Shown here piece after piece: positions 36,754 to 45,230 of a stretch of DNA of 57,254 nt; the first letter of the stretch is position 1, and each line of letters opens with the position of its first letter. A program made the position numbers and the translations under genes. The DNA comes from Alphaproteobacteria bacterium (GTDB taxonomy: Bacteria; Pseudomonadota; Alphaproteobacteria; JAUXUR01). Location: assembly GCA_030680745.1 (NCBI GenBank), contig JAUXUR010000057.1, forward strand, positions 1 through 57,254, read 5' to 3'. Below the pieces are notes generated by a model, which was not told the DNA's origin, ran no database searches, and was given only the letters and a program-made list of their open reading frames with translations.

Positions 36754-38337
36754 TCAACTAATCTTAGGTTGCTCTTCAAAACAATGATATGGCGCTGGCG
36801 ACGGAATCGTCCATTCCAATGTCGTTGCACCTACACCCCATGGATTCGCTTCAGCTTTTTTACCTTTTATCAACGTATAAATAACGATGAAAATAAAGAA
36901 CAAAGCGGATATACCTGACAAATAAGCACCCATTGATACGATATGATTCCAAGGCGTAAAAGCATCTGGGTAATCAGGTACACGACGCGGCATACCAGCA
37001 AGACCTAAGAAATGCATAGGGAAGAAAGTCAAATTAACACCAATAAAAGTCATGTAAAAATGAATTTTACCTAAAAGCTCTGGATATTGACGTCCCGACA
37101 TTTTCCCAAACCAATAATAAAAACCTGCAAACATCGCAAAAAGCGCGCCCAAGGATAATACATAGTGGAAATGACCAACGACATAATAAGTATCATGCAA
37201 CACAACATCGATCCCAGCATTTGCAAGCACAACACCGGTTACACCACCCATTGTAAACAAGAACACAAAACCCATCGCGTAAAGCATTGGCGTTTTAAAT
37301 TCAATGGATCCGCCCCACATTGTTGCAATCCAACTGAAAATTTTAATACCTGTTGGAACCGCAATAATCAATGTCGCAAGTGAGAAATAAGCACGCACCG
37401 TTACATCAAGACCAACGGTAAACATATGATGCGCCCAAACGACGAAGCCAATAGCACCAATACCCACCATCGCATAAACCATGCCTAAATAACCAAAAAT
37501 TGGCTTCTTCGCAAATGTTGAGATCACATGACTGATAATACCAAAAGCAGGTAAAATCATAATGTAAACTTCTGGATGACCAAAGAACCAAAAAAGATGT
37601 TGGAACAGAAGAGGATCACCACCACCAGCTGGCGCAAAAAACGATGTAGCAAAATTACGATCCGTCAACAACATCGTAATACCACCACCCAAAACAGGGA
37701 TCGTTAACACAAGCAAGAAAGCAGTGACTAACATCGACCATACAAAAAGCGGCATTTTATGAAGCGTCATACCAGGTGCACGCATATTAAAAATAGTTGT
37801 AATAAAGTTAATAGCGCCCAAAACAGACGAAGCCCCTGCTAAATGCAATGAAAAAATCGCCATATCAACAGCCATACCAGGCTGATAAACAGAGTCAGAT
37901 AAAGGGGGATAAACCGTCCAACCAGTTCCTGCTCCTCCATCGACAAAAGCAGAAGCGGCCAAAAGCAGTAAAGATGGGATCATAAGCCAAAAACTAATAT
38001 TATTGAGTCTTGGAAAAGCCATATCAGGCGCCCCAATCATCAATGGGACAAACCAATTTCCAAAACCACCAATTAAAGCCGGCATCACAACAAAAAACAC
38101 CATGATCAAGCCATGAGCCGTCATCACCACATTATAAAATTGACGATCCGCAAGTATGGTTCCACCGGGCTGTTGCAATTGCATACGAATCAATATTGAA
38201 AAAAGACCGCCAACGACAGCAGCTACAATTGCAAGAGCAATATAAAGCGTTCCGATATCTTTATGATTCGTTGAAAACAACCAACGTTTCCAAAAACTTG
38301 GCACATGATCATGATGAACTGCGCTTACTTGTGACAT
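36754..38337 (-). CDS. coxA: cytochrome c oxidase subunit I
   Basis: 527 residues, twelve membrane helices. The heme-copper centre is visible: [17 protein letters not shown] with the His-Tyr pair, WAHHMFTVG with the two CuB histidines, and [17 protein letters not shown] with the heme ligands. It is a mitochondrial-type A family enzyme, reducing oxygen and pumping protons. The operon order coxB-coxA-ctaB-coxF-ctaG-coxC is the alphaproteobacterial one. Confidence 0.97.
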   Translation of the reverse strand: MSQVSAVHHDHVPSFWKRWLFSTNHKDIGTLYIALAIVAAVVGGLFSILIRMQLQQPGGTILADRQFYNVVMTAHGLIMVFFVVMPALIGGFGNWFVPLMIGAPDMAFPRLNNISFWLMIPSLLLLAASAFVDGGAGTGWTVYPPLSDSVYQPGMAVDMAIFSLHLAGASSVLGAINFITTIFNMRAPGMTLHKMPLFVWSMLVTAFLLVLTIPVLGGGITMLLTDRNFATSFFAPAGGGDPLLFQHLFWFFGHPEVYIMILPAFGIISHVISTFAKKPIFGYLGMVYAMVGIGAIGFVVWAHHMFTVGLDVTVRAYFSLATLIIAVPTGIKIFSWIATMWGGSIEFKTPMLYAMGFVFLFTMGGVTGVVLANAGIDVVLHDTYYVVGHFHYVLSLGALFAMFAGFYYWFGKMSGRQYPELLGKIHFYMTFIGVNLTFFPMHFLGLAGMPRRVPDYPDAFTPWNHIVSMGAYLSGISALFFIFIVIYTLIKGKKAEANPWGVGATTLEWTIPSPAPYHCFEEQPKIS

Positions 38338-38463
38338 TCTATTCCCCTACTAAATCACGATTAATTGATATAAACAGCCCATCACATAGGTAAATTTATA
38401 TCACGTCTAAGCATTCTTATACTTATAAGTACATTCAGCTGCACTCACCTCTCCTAGATTGCC

Positions 38464-39333
38464 TTATAATTTAGGCACTGAAGATGATGCAGATAAAGCA
38501 TTAGAACTGATTGAAGCGAGCTTGACAGGCTCATCCACTACAATAGAAGCATGTTTATCTTTTGATTGCGCAACCCATGCATTAAATTTTTCTTTCGAAA
38601 CGGCTTCCACAGAAATAGGCATAAACCCATGATCAACGCCACACAATTCTGAACATTGGCCATAATAAACGCCTTCTTTTTCGATATTAACCCATGTTTC
38701 ATTCAGACGTCCGGGCACTGTATCTGTTTTAACCCCAAAACTAGGTACTGACCAAGAATGCAATACATCACCAGAGGTCAAAATAACGCGAACATTTGTA
38801 TTAATCGGCAACATAACGCGATTATCAACGTCAAGCAATCGCATTTGCCCTGATTTTAAATCGGCATCTTGAATGAGACGACTTTCAAAATTGATATTCC
38901 CATGATCTGGATATTCATAAGACCAATACCATTGATGTCCTGTCACTTTTAAAGTCATTTCGGCATTCGGCGTTTTGTCACTAAAATAAATAAGTTTAGC
39001 GCCTGGAACCATTATAAAAAGAACAATAATCGAAGGAATAGCCGTCCAAACAATCTCTAAAAATGTATTATGAGTAAAGCTTGATGGCACAGGATTCTTT
39101 TTTGAATTAAAACGGAAAATCACAACAATCAACAAAAATGTTACGAGAGCCGCTATGACCAACAACACGATCATTAAAAGATTATGAAATGAAACAATAC
39201 GATGAGCAACAGGCGTTACAGGATCCTGAAGCAGCATTTGCCAACGATGCGGTTTATCCGCCCATAAGGATGGGTTGAGACCAATAATTGAAAGAAGCCC
39301 GATTAAAAATCGTTTACCCCAATCTGCACGCAT
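38464..39333 (-). CDS. coxB: cytochrome c oxidase subunit II
   Basis: 289 residues when started at the ATG at 39333, with AGG about 10 bp upstream; a GTG nine bases earlier is possible. It has a signal-like N-terminus, two membrane helices (residues about 50-115), the aromatic patch GHQWYWSYEYPD and the CuA site YGQCSELCGVDHGFMP. Cytochrome c docks on this subunit. The tail after the cupredoxin domain is short and Ser-rich. It is the first gene of the cox operon; 126 bp separate it from coxA, which may hold a second promoter. Confidence 0.95.
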   Translation of the reverse strand: MRADWGKRFLIGLLSIIGLNPSLWADKPHRWQMLLQDPVTPVAHRIVSFHNLLMIVLLVIAALVTFLLIVVIFRFNSKKNPVPSSFTHNTFLEIVWTAIPSIIVLFIMVPGAKLIYFSDKTPNAEMTLKVTGHQWYWSYEYPDHGNINFESRLIQDADLKSGQMRLLDVDNRVMLPINTNVRVILTSGDVLHSWSVPSFGVKTDTVPGRLNETWVNIEKEGVYYGQCSELCGVDHGFMPISVEAVSKEKFNAWVAQSKDKHASIVVDEPVKLASISSNALSASSSVPKL

Positions 39334-39644
39334 GAGACACACCTATTTTTTTTATACATATTTATACAGTGTAACATCTTTAGTTTTTTACTCTAGAAGC
39401 AAAAACAAACGCTACAGCATTCTTTGTATATGAAAATACGCCTGTCACATCAGAAATTCAATATATCATCGTGTTATTCAAATTAACTTTTAAATGCTGT
39501 TGCGAAAGGGGATCATGTTGACTAAAATCGTAAACTATATCTTGTGCAGTAAACGTTTTTCAAATTTTCAATAATATTGCAGTAAATATTAATAATTATG
39601 TAGTATAATTATAGTGTAGGGTAGTGTTAACAAGGAAAGCTGAA
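39334..39644. other. divergent intergenic region upstream of coxB
   Basis: 311 AT-rich bp between coxB (minus) and a small secreted gene (plus). The cox promoter should be here, but no convincing -35/-10 pair was found for it. A TATAAT-like hexamer near 39604 could serve the plus gene. No repeat or RNA was recognised. Confidence 0.4.
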
Positions 39645-39974
39645 ATGGTTAAGGGTACTGCGTTGATGTTTTTTTTGTTTTTGTCAAACTTAGGCGCCAC
39701 GAATTTGCTTTTTGGTTATAGTGTGAATGATTTTGGCATAATATATATTGGAGGTAAGTCGATGTCCTCTTCACCAGCGACAACTGGCACGACTTCTGTT
39801 CCCTCGACACGTTATTCAACACAACCGTATGGAGGTGGAGTCTATTTGCCTTTTCAATATCGTGGTGGTAGTCCCTTAACGCATTATCTCGAAAAACGGA
39901 TGGAAAAAAAGCAGACAAAAAAACAGATTAGAAAAAGGAATAACGATTTACTCAGATTGTTTGGCATTCCATAA
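39645..39974 (+). CDS. small secreted protein with SSPATTGTTSVP motif, copy 1
   Basis: 109 residues from the ATG at 39645 (AAGGA 8 bp upstream); a GTG at 39624 is rejected. Hydrophobic N-terminus (ALMFFLFLSNLGATNLLFG), then FGIIYIGGKSMSSSPATTGT and TSVPSTRYST shared with the next gene, a Gly/Tyr-rich middle, and a Lys/Arg-rich helical end (KRMEKKQTKKQIRKRNNDLL) closing with LFGIP. No family recognised. The 64-bp gap and common strand suggest one transcript with its paralogue. Confidence 0.68.
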   Translation: MVKGTALMFFLFLSNLGATNLLFGYSVNDFGIIYIGGKSMSSSPATTGTTSVPSTRYSTQPYGGGVYLPFQYRGGSPLTHYLEKRMEKKQTKKQIRKRNNDLLRLFGIP

Positions 39975-40038
39975 TTTGTTTTAAGCTGAACAATAGAATA
40001 TAGCTTTAATAAAAGAATAAAATAGGAGATTTAATAAA

Positions 40039-40374
40039 ATGTGGAAAATATGCAGTTTGTCTTTTCTTTTGTTTTTACAGAATGTTATTATTTCTGGATT
40101 TTCTTATGCAGAAAACTCAAGTAACTTTGGGTTAACTTATGTTGGCGGCAAATCAATGAATTCTTCTCCGGCAACAACTGGAACTACTTCTGTACCACCC
40201 ACGCGGTATTCCACACCCACAATTCGATCTGTACCACAAACCAGATACGCAACACCCTCAATTTCAATGCAACATTGGGAAATCATGGAACGTCAAAGAC
40301 AAAAAAGAGAACGCAAACGTGCAAATAGAGAAAGAAACGAATCATTACTAAGGATGTTAGGGATTCTTCCCTGA
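40039..40374 (+). CDS. small secreted protein with SSPATTGTTSVP motif, copy 2
   Basis: 111 residues, ATG with AGGAG 12 bp upstream. Signal peptide (SFLLFLQNVIISGFSYA), then FGLTYVGGKSMNSSPATTGT, two TRY(S/A)TP units, and a strongly basic helix (RQRQKRERKRANRERNESLL) ending MLGILP. It is a tandem paralogue of the preceding gene: both motif ends are conserved and the middle differs. A mature protein with a Thr/Ser/Pro linker and a basic tail could bind nucleic acid or a membrane; this is a guess. Confidence 0.7.
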   Translation: MWKICSLSFLLFLQNVIISGFSYAENSSNFGLTYVGGKSMNSSPATTGTTSVPPTRYSTPTIRSVPQTRYATPSISMQHWEIMERQRQKRERKRANRERNESLLRMLGILP

Positions 40375-40555
40375 CACGCCATCCTTGTTCCAAAAATCAT
40401 AAAAAAACCAGCGGCATTGATAAAATGCAAGACTAAGACCTGAATTATTTTCTTCTTGATTAATTTGTGGTAGAAGTAATTATATCTTACTCCCTATACT
40501 CAAATTATTTAAAACGCAGGTTTAAAAAAAGAGTATAAAACACAAGGGCATAAAA

Positions 40556-41902
40556 ATGCGCATCCTTTCAATGCTTATTCTTTTATTAACATCTTTCAAT
40601 AATGTCAATGCACGCGGCAATGGCATGTCACTCATTCGAGATTCAGAAATTGAAGATATTCTTAAATCTTATGCCAAACCTATTTTAGAGGCTGCACATT
40701 TAGATCCAAAAGCCTTACGCATTTTCATTGTAGATAGCAAAGATATAAACGCTTTTGTAGCTGGCGGCCAAAATCTTTTTATTCACACAGGTCTTATCCA
40801 AAAATCAAAACATCCGGCTGAACTTATTGGTGTTATGGCGCATGAAATTGGTCATATAGCAGGTGGTCATTTAACCCGTTTTGATGCTGAAATTGATCGC
40901 GCAAGCAGAACAAGCCTTGCTGGACTTTTAGTGGGTGCTGCAGCGGCCCTTGCTACAAAAGATCCATCAGCACTTGCCGTTGGCGGTATGGCTGGTATGG
41001 GTATGGCACAGCGTGGTTTTTTAAGATTCTCGCGCACACAAGAAGCATCAGCCGATCAAGCAGCAATTCTTTTTCTTGAAAAATCAGGGCAATCGCCACA
41101 AGGCCTTTACGATATGTTCAAAACCCTTAATCATCAAATAGCCATTTCAACGTCCATTCAGGATCCTTATCTTTTAAGCCATCCGATGACAGATGAACGT
41201 ATGCGACACATTGAAAATGCATGCACACATTCCCCACATCGCGCAAAAAATCTTTCACCTGAGATTTTAAATGCACATAAAAGATTAACAGCCAAATTAA
41301 ATGGCCATTTAGATAGCCCCAACAAAAATCTGCGTCATTATAAAGAGGGCGACCAATCCATTGAGTCACGCTATGGGCGTGCTATTGCCTATTACAAGAA
41401 GATTGAAACACCTAAAGCCATCAGCATTCTCGATACACTTATCAATGATTATCCTGAAGATCCTTTTTTTCATGAGCTTAAAGGACAAATCTTATTTGAA
41501 GCTGGAAAAACACAGGAAGCCCTGCCCTGCTATCAAAAAGCACTCTCTTTAAAACCCGATGCAAGCCTTATGCACATTAGCCTTGCTCAAATTGAACTTG
41601 CACTCCCTAACCCTAAATTAGCTGAAATTTCTGCGCATCTTGAAAAAGCACTTATTACAGAACCTGAAAATACTTTTGGTTGGGAGCTTCTTGCAACAGC
41701 CTATGGCCAAAATGGGGATATTGGGATGGCTGCCTACGCTTTGGCTGAGAAAAACATGTCCATCGGAAACATAGATGATGCTATGCAACAGGTTTTACGT
41801 TCTGAAAAACTTATTCAAAATAAACATCAAATACGTCAAAAACTTCAAGACATTCGTCAAGAAATCGAGTATATTCGTTCGAAAAAAGGGATATTTGGAT
41901 GA
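40556..41902 (+). CDS. M48-family periplasmic metalloprotease with TPRs (BepA-like)
   Basis: 448 residues; signal peptide MRILSMLILLLTSFNNVNA. The zinc-binding motif HEIGHIAGGH lies near residue 98 and the third ligand Glu in QEASADQAA near 163. The C-terminal half holds tetratricopeptide repeats (DPFFHELKGQILFEAGKTQE, ALPCYQKALSLKP). BepA/YfgC-type proteins act as chaperone-protease for outer membrane proteins such as LptD. The downstream lipoprotein gene overlaps by four bases (ATGA), so the two are one operon, which is notable since LptM assists LptD in E. coli. Confidence 0.9.
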   Translation: MRILSMLILLLTSFNNVNARGNGMSLIRDSEIEDILKSYAKPILEAAHLDPKALRIFIVDSKDINAFVAGGQNLFIHTGLIQKSKHPAELIGVMAHEIGHIAGGHLTRFDAEIDRASRTSLAGLLVGAAAALATKDPSALAVGGMAGMGMAQRGFLRFSRTQEASADQAAILFLEKSGQSPQGLYDMFKTLNHQIAISTSIQDPYLLSHPMTDERMRHIENACTHSPHRAKNLSPEILNAHKRLTAKLNGHLDSPNKNLRHYKEGDQSIESRYGRAIAYYKKIETPKAISILDTLINDYPEDPFFHELKGQILFEAGKTQEALPCYQKALSLKPDASLMHISLAQIELALPNPKLAEISAHLEKALITEPENTFGWELLATAYGQNGDIGMAAYALAEKNMSIGNIDDAMQQVLRSEKLIQNKHQIRQKLQDIRQEIEYIRSKKGIFG

Positions 41903-42117
41903 TGCGTTTATTATTTACCATTTTATTTTTAGGATTGTCACTTAGCGCTTGTGGCAAAAAAGGAAAGCTTGTTCAACCAGGCCCCATTGGCAGTTACCCT
42001 AAGTCGTATCCGTCATTACCCAAAAGCTTTGAACCCATTCAAAAAATGGACGAAAAAGAAAATAATAAATTATCGACCTTAGATTCAGAAAAAGCCCATA
42101 CTTTGCAAAATAATTAA
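41899..42117 (+). CDS. LptM-like small lipoprotein
   Basis: 72 residues. The lipobox LSAC is at residues 16-19, followed by GKKGKLVQPGP and YPKSYP. This is the alphaproteobacterial form of the LptM/YifL family (ACGKKGxLxxP), in which LptM helps mature LptD disulfides. In many alphaproteobacteria this gene sits by lysA or argH; neither is here. The last 33 bp overlap the convergent orphan gene. Confidence 0.8.
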   Translation: MMRLLFTILFLGLSLSACGKKGKLVQPGPIGSYPKSYPSLPKSFEPIQKMDEKENNKLSTLDSEKAHTLQNN

Positions 42118-42810
42118 CATTTTATTAAGCTCAAAATGTTGTGTTGTTTCATCAGCAAATAATCTTGCCAAAATTTGATCTAACGATAAAAGTTGTTGCG
42201 TAAATTCCGTTAGAGAAGCTCGTTGTACCTTTAACCCATCCAAATGCTCTTGTAGAGCGTTAGACATAACATAAGATTCATCATAAATTATGTCGTCAGA
42301 ATATCCATATTCAAATAAATAAGGTGTTTGCTCAATACTCTGAATCTGCGCGTCCAAAGATTTTAACGTTGAAGTAGGGTCTTCTTCATCATACCCTAAC
42401 ATAGCACTCAATCCAGCTTTCATATTTGCAATAACGGCCCCCACAACAAATAAATCATTGTCGTTGTATTTCAATTGATCTATACAAAAATCTTTTGAAG
42501 AACCATCATTCCTTTTAAAAAGAATCGCATACCTTTCATCAACATCAGCTATAATAACTGTAAAACCTTCCGATAAGTCAGCATTGAAATTCTCAAAAAA
42601 ACCATTATTGCTGCAATACCAAAGTCCTGAAGGTAATGGTGATCCATCATCATTCAAAATTAAATCTGATAAATCAAAATAATTTGGATAGTCGGGATGA
42701 TAAATTTCCTTATTGAAAATTTTCTGCATAATCGCTGACTCATTAATGATAAGAGCTTCAGTTTTAGACACACAAAAAGTTGCAAGTAGCACAAAAAATA
42801 AAACACGCAT
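42085..42810 (-). CDS. secreted hypothetical protein
   Basis: 241 residues with signal peptide MRVLFFVLLATFCVSKTEA. The mature protein is acidic (runs such as GYDEEDP and NDDGSP), contains GLWYCSNNGFFENF and ends in a helical, Leu-rich region (LLSLDQILARLF). No family recognised. It converges on the LptM-like gene with a 33-bp overlap of the two coding ends, so the final residues of one may be recent extensions. Confidence 0.68.
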   Translation of the reverse strand: MRVLFFVLLATFCVSKTEALIINESAIMQKIFNKEIYHPDYPNYFDLSDLILNDDGSPLPSGLWYCSNNGFFENFNADLSEGFTVIIADVDERYAILFKRNDGSSKDFCIDQLKYNDNDLFVVGAVIANMKAGLSAMLGYDEEDPTSTLKSLDAQIQSIEQTPYLFEYGYSDDIIYDESYVMSNALQEHLDGLKVQRASLTEFTQQLLSLDQILARLFADETTQHFELNKMLIILQSMGFF

Positions 42811-43227
42811 TTGAAAAACCCAAAATTTATAATTAGCTTAAGACATACATTATACAATGATTAAAAGTCAATTCATAGATTTTGAACACAGAATTTTAGA
42901 ATGATATTCTTTTAAAATAGAAAAATGTACAATATTCTTACTTTTTGAAGGCCATCCAATAAACAAAGCAGATGATTTTAATTTTACCACTACAATGATT
43001 ATTTGACTTTAGATCTATCTACACTAAAATAAAATGATCGCCAAGCCCTCCCTCCTACGCCCCGCGGCAAAACCCACGGTGTCCATGGGTCAAAAGTGCA
43101 ATGTAAGTCTTTGTCAGATTTCTAAAGTTTTATGGATCCTGCGGGTTTTGCCGCGGGACGTAGGAAGAGAGATCTTTAAAACTCTCACTCCCTCTTGGGC
43201 AGTTACAAACATAACGAGGAAAACATA
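42811..43227. other. intergenic with type E palindrome
   Basis: 417 bp between divergent genes. The left 230 bp is plain AT-rich sequence; the type E palindrome occupies 43047-43171; the right end carries the Shine-Dalgarno CGAGGA for the next gene. The open frame across the palindrome is not considered a gene. Confidence 0.5.
43047..43171. repeat. GC-rich palindrome, type E copy 1
   Basis: Ends CTCCCTCCTACGCCCCGCGG and CCGCGGGACGTAGGAAGAGAG; inner arms CAAAACCCA against GGGTTTTG. About 125 bp, much more GC-rich than its surroundings. It is homologous at its ends to 46874-47029. Confidence 0.8.
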
Positions 43228-43638
43228 ATGAAAATAATGAAGATTTTTTCTAATTTTGCACGTAAATGTGCGCTTTTGGCCGGTCATCCTGTAACTTTCA
43301 TTTCCTCCGTTTGCATTATCATTGCTTGGGTGCTTCTTGGTCCTATTTTCAATTATTCTGATACATGGCAGCTTGTCATCAATACATCAACATCAATCTT
43401 GACTTTTCTTATGATCTTTCTAGTACAAAATACTCAAAACCGCGACAACGAAGCTGTTCAAATAAAACTTGATGAGCTCATTCGCTCCCATGAAGGCGCA
43501 CATAATGCTCTTTTAGACCTTGAAGAGCTTACACAAAAAGAACTTGAAACAATCAAAGAGAAATATGAAAAATTAGCAAAAGAAGCGCGTAAAAACTTAA
43601 GAAAAGGCATAGACGATACAAAAACAACTAAGGTTTAA
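43228..43638 (+). CDS. low-affinity iron permease-like membrane protein
   Basis: 136 residues from the ATG at 43228 (CGAGGA 7 bp upstream); the longer frame from 43195 lacks a ribosome binding site. Two membrane helices (residues about 20-70) and the strongly conserved blocks ATxNxSTDTWQLVINT-like NYSDTWQLVINTSTSILTF, FLVQNTQNRD, KLDELIRSHEGAHNALLDLE. This is the bacterial two-helix form of the family named after yeast Fet4; iron transport is not established for it. The C-terminus is a charged coiled coil. The type E palindrome lies 57 bp upstream. Confidence 0.88.
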   Translation: MKIMKIFSNFARKCALLAGHPVTFISSVCIIIAWVLLGPIFNYSDTWQLVINTSTSILTFLMIFLVQNTQNRDNEAVQIKLDELIRSHEGAHNALLDLEELTQKELETIKEKYEKLAKEARKNLRKGIDDTKTTKV

Positions 43639-43690
43639 ACCTACGCTTATTATCAAAAATAAGCGGCGATATTCATGCAAATACCTTTGC

Positions 43691-43919
43691 TTTCCTGAAC
43701 GCGTTGGAGCGACGCTTCATACGCAAATTCAGGGTCCAGAAAGAAATATATGCTCGTAAGAGCATAACTCTATTATATAAAAGCATGTCATGATCTTCGA
43801 TCATGCTTTTTAACTGGACCCTGAATCCGTGCTCGAAGCTTTGCTTCTCGCCTGTTCAGGGAAACAACTGGGCATTTGGTAAGTTTCGAGTCCTAATTAA
43901 ATTTTTGTCCCGTAGATTG
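43691..43919. repeat. long nested palindrome, type C copy 2
   Basis: Homologous to 30091-30372 but with the outer left arm missing. Inner arms TTTCCTGAAC and GTTCAGGGAAAC, second arms TTCAGGGTCCAG and CTGGACCCTGAA, central hairpins TGCTCGTAAGAGCA and CATGATCTTCGATCATG. The right end TTTTTGTCCCGTAGATT is retained. It fills the 294-bp gap between the permease-like gene and csbD; nothing else was seen there. Confidence 0.82.
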
Positions 43920-43932
43920 GTAAAAAGTTAAC

Positions 43933-44145
43933 TTACTTGTTTTTCCAATTATTTTTATCAAAAAAATCTTTAATCTCTTTTTCGGCCTGTTCTTTTTGAT
44001 AGCCATAATTTTTTTGTAAAGACCCATGCAGTTCTTCGTAAGAACCTTTCATTTGAGCAACTTCATCGTCTGTAATCTTACCCCATTGATTTCTTAATTT
44101 TCCTTTGATTTCATGCCAGTATCCTTTAAAAATATCTTCATTCAT
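43933..44145 (-). CDS. CsbD-family stress protein
   Basis: 70 residues from the ATG at 44145, with GGGGAG 8 bp upstream; an ATG five codons earlier is less likely. FKGYWHEIKGKLRNQWGKIT then DDEVAQMKGSYEELHGSLQ is the CsbD pattern, in which KGxWxxxKGxxKxxWGKLTDDD is typical. These small hydrophilic proteins are induced by general stress in many bacteria; biochemical function is unknown. The gene is a monocistron between a type C palindrome and a terminator. Confidence 0.9.
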   Translation of the reverse strand: MNEDIFKGYWHEIKGKLRNQWGKITDDEVAQMKGSYEELHGSLQKNYGYQKEQAEKEIKDFFDKNNWKNK

Positions 44146-44225
44146 CTGTCTACTCCCCATGTTTCAAAACAAGCGATTTACCTAAGTAACGCATATTTTG
44201 TAATTAACGTATAAATACTTTTTAT

Positions 44226-44260
44226 AAAAAGGCTGCAAAACAAAGATCTACAGCCTTTTT
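44226..44260. terminator. bidirectional terminator
   Basis: AAAAAGGCTG (44226-44235) and CAGCCTTTTT (44251-44260) form a perfect 10-bp inverted repeat with A- and T-runs at its ends. On the minus strand it can end transcription from the Gly-rich gene, with a type B repeat between them. Confidence 0.8.
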
Positions 44261-44266
44261 ACGATA

Positions 44267-44369
44267 TATAGTCAATAGACATTGGTAGGATACAGTCACG
44301 CCTCACTCATGTATATAAGGATACACTTCGCTGGTTGTTCCTTGTCTACTTCTCAATTCTATTGACTAT
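44267..44369. repeat. palindromic repeat, type B copy 5
   Basis: Arms TATAGTCAATAGAC and ATTCTATTGACTAT: compared with copy 4 the arm C-G pairs have become A-T pairs on both sides. Core CTCATGTATATAAGGATACA with CTTCGCTGGTTGTTCCTTGTCT. It lies 33 bp after the Gly-rich gene's stop codon. Confidence 0.87.
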
Positions 44370-44402
44370 GTTCTAGCGTCGAAAATTAAAAACGCTCAAA
44401 TT

Positions 44403-44603
44403 TTATCTAGTGCCTTTTTGTCCACCAGTGCCACTACCTGATCCACCGCTGCCACCACCAGATCCGCCGCCTGATCCACCGCTGCCACCACCAGATCCGC
44501 CGCCTGTACCACCACCTGGATTAGTACTTCCTGTTCCACCATGATTTTGTTTTTGATTAGGATCTCTTTGTTGACCTGGATTTTGATTTTGATCTTTACT
44601 CAC
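44403..44603 (-). CDS. small Gly/Ser-rich low-complexity protein
   Basis: 66 residues from GTG at 44603, with GGGAG 10 bp upstream; an upstream in-frame ATG at 44651 would add 16 residues without a better signal. The first part is Gln/Asn-rich (DQNQNPGQQRDPNQKQN), the rest a GGGSGGS-type repeat. At DNA level the repeat is a run of CCACCAGATCCGCCGCCTGA-like units that could expand or contract. Function unknown; whether it is translated is likely but not certain. Confidence 0.55.
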   Translation of the reverse strand: MSKDQNQNPGQQRDPNQKQNHGGTGSTNPGGGTGGGSGGGSGGSGGGSGGGSGGSGSGTGGQKGTR

Positions 44604-44996
44604 ACTTAGTCTCCCATTTATGTTTTTATCATTTGTAGAACAATAGTACATCGATAATAAATTTTAAGCAAATAACGCAACTATATGATAAATAAAACTA
44701 ATATAATTTTACAAAAACAACATAACAACAAAACATAATTAATTAATATTATTTAATAATTTAAATTAAAAAATAAAAGAAAAATTGTATTTTTTAATAC
44801 AAACATATAATTATTTTAAAAAAGAACATCTTAAATTTAAACAAGAAAGAGCATAATCGATATCCACAAGAACAGAAAAACATGTTAAGTTTTTAACTGT
44901 CTTGAAAAGACTTATTTTTTTATAAAAATTAATACTAAATTAAACAAAAATACTTCAATACCAAAAACATTAAAATGAATACTATAGTAGGAACTC

Positions 44997-45070
44997 ATAC
45001 ACATACTTATTTGGCGCACAAAACAAGTACGCTAAACAATAAAATGCTAAGTAGCTAAAGACAATTTATG
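44997..45070 (-). pseudogene. relic of the amidohydrolase gene 3' end
   Basis: The 74 bp match 47121-47194 with scattered changes: the stem TTTGGCGCAC...GTACGC(T/C)AAAC, then the last codons (HKLSLAT-stop here, HKMSLAA-stop in the intact gene). It is cut off where the type B repeat at 45071 begins. Confidence 0.75.
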
Positions 45071-45177
45071 TATAGTTAAATAACTTTGAATTCAGACAAG
45101 GAATAACGGGCAATGTGTAGTCTCTTCCTACATGAGAAAAGTTTGACGATGTATCAATTTGAAGTTATTTAACTATA
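45071..45177. repeat. palindromic repeat, type B copy 6, diverged
   Basis: Arms TATAGTTAAATAAC and GTTATTTAACTATA are a perfect 14-bp complement. The inside is inverted relative to most copies and altered: TTCAGACAAGGAATAACGGG and CCTACATGAG remain recognisable. It is 54 bp after the stop codon of the 445-residue protein gene. Confidence 0.75.
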
Positions 45178-45230
45178 ATGAAAATAATAGGGCAACACCA
45201 CGAGACATACCCCGTGGCATTGCATTTGTA

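Larger units (their letters stand above)
44604..45230. other. intergenic with duplicated amidohydrolase 3' end and type B repeat
   Basis: 627 bp. 44650-44990 is very AT-rich without gene signals. 44997-45070 duplicates the 3' end of the amidohydrolase gene and 45071-45177 is a diverged type B repeat, both listed separately. Confidence 0.55.

Noticed and set aside
37406-37591. Antisense and out-of-frame open frames within coxA, coxB and the large secreted genes
   Set aside because: They are shadows of genes supported by full-length family matches.
43034-43228. Plus-strand open frame before the iron-permease-like gene
   Set aside because: It lies almost wholly in the type E palindrome and has no ribosome binding site.
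43873-43905. TTTCGAGTCC in the type C element as a tRNA T-arm
   Set aside because: No acceptor, D-arm or anticodon stem can be built around it.
44403-44600. Short-unit repeats in the Gly-rich gene as a possible CRISPR or VNTR-only locus
   Set aside because: Units are imperfect and in frame, coding GGGSGGS; there are no spacers.
3280-45177. The spaced palindromes as a dispersed CRISPR or rho-independent terminators only
   Set aside because: They are single dispersed copies longer than CRISPR repeats, and most lack a T-run after the stem, although they may still affect 3' ends.
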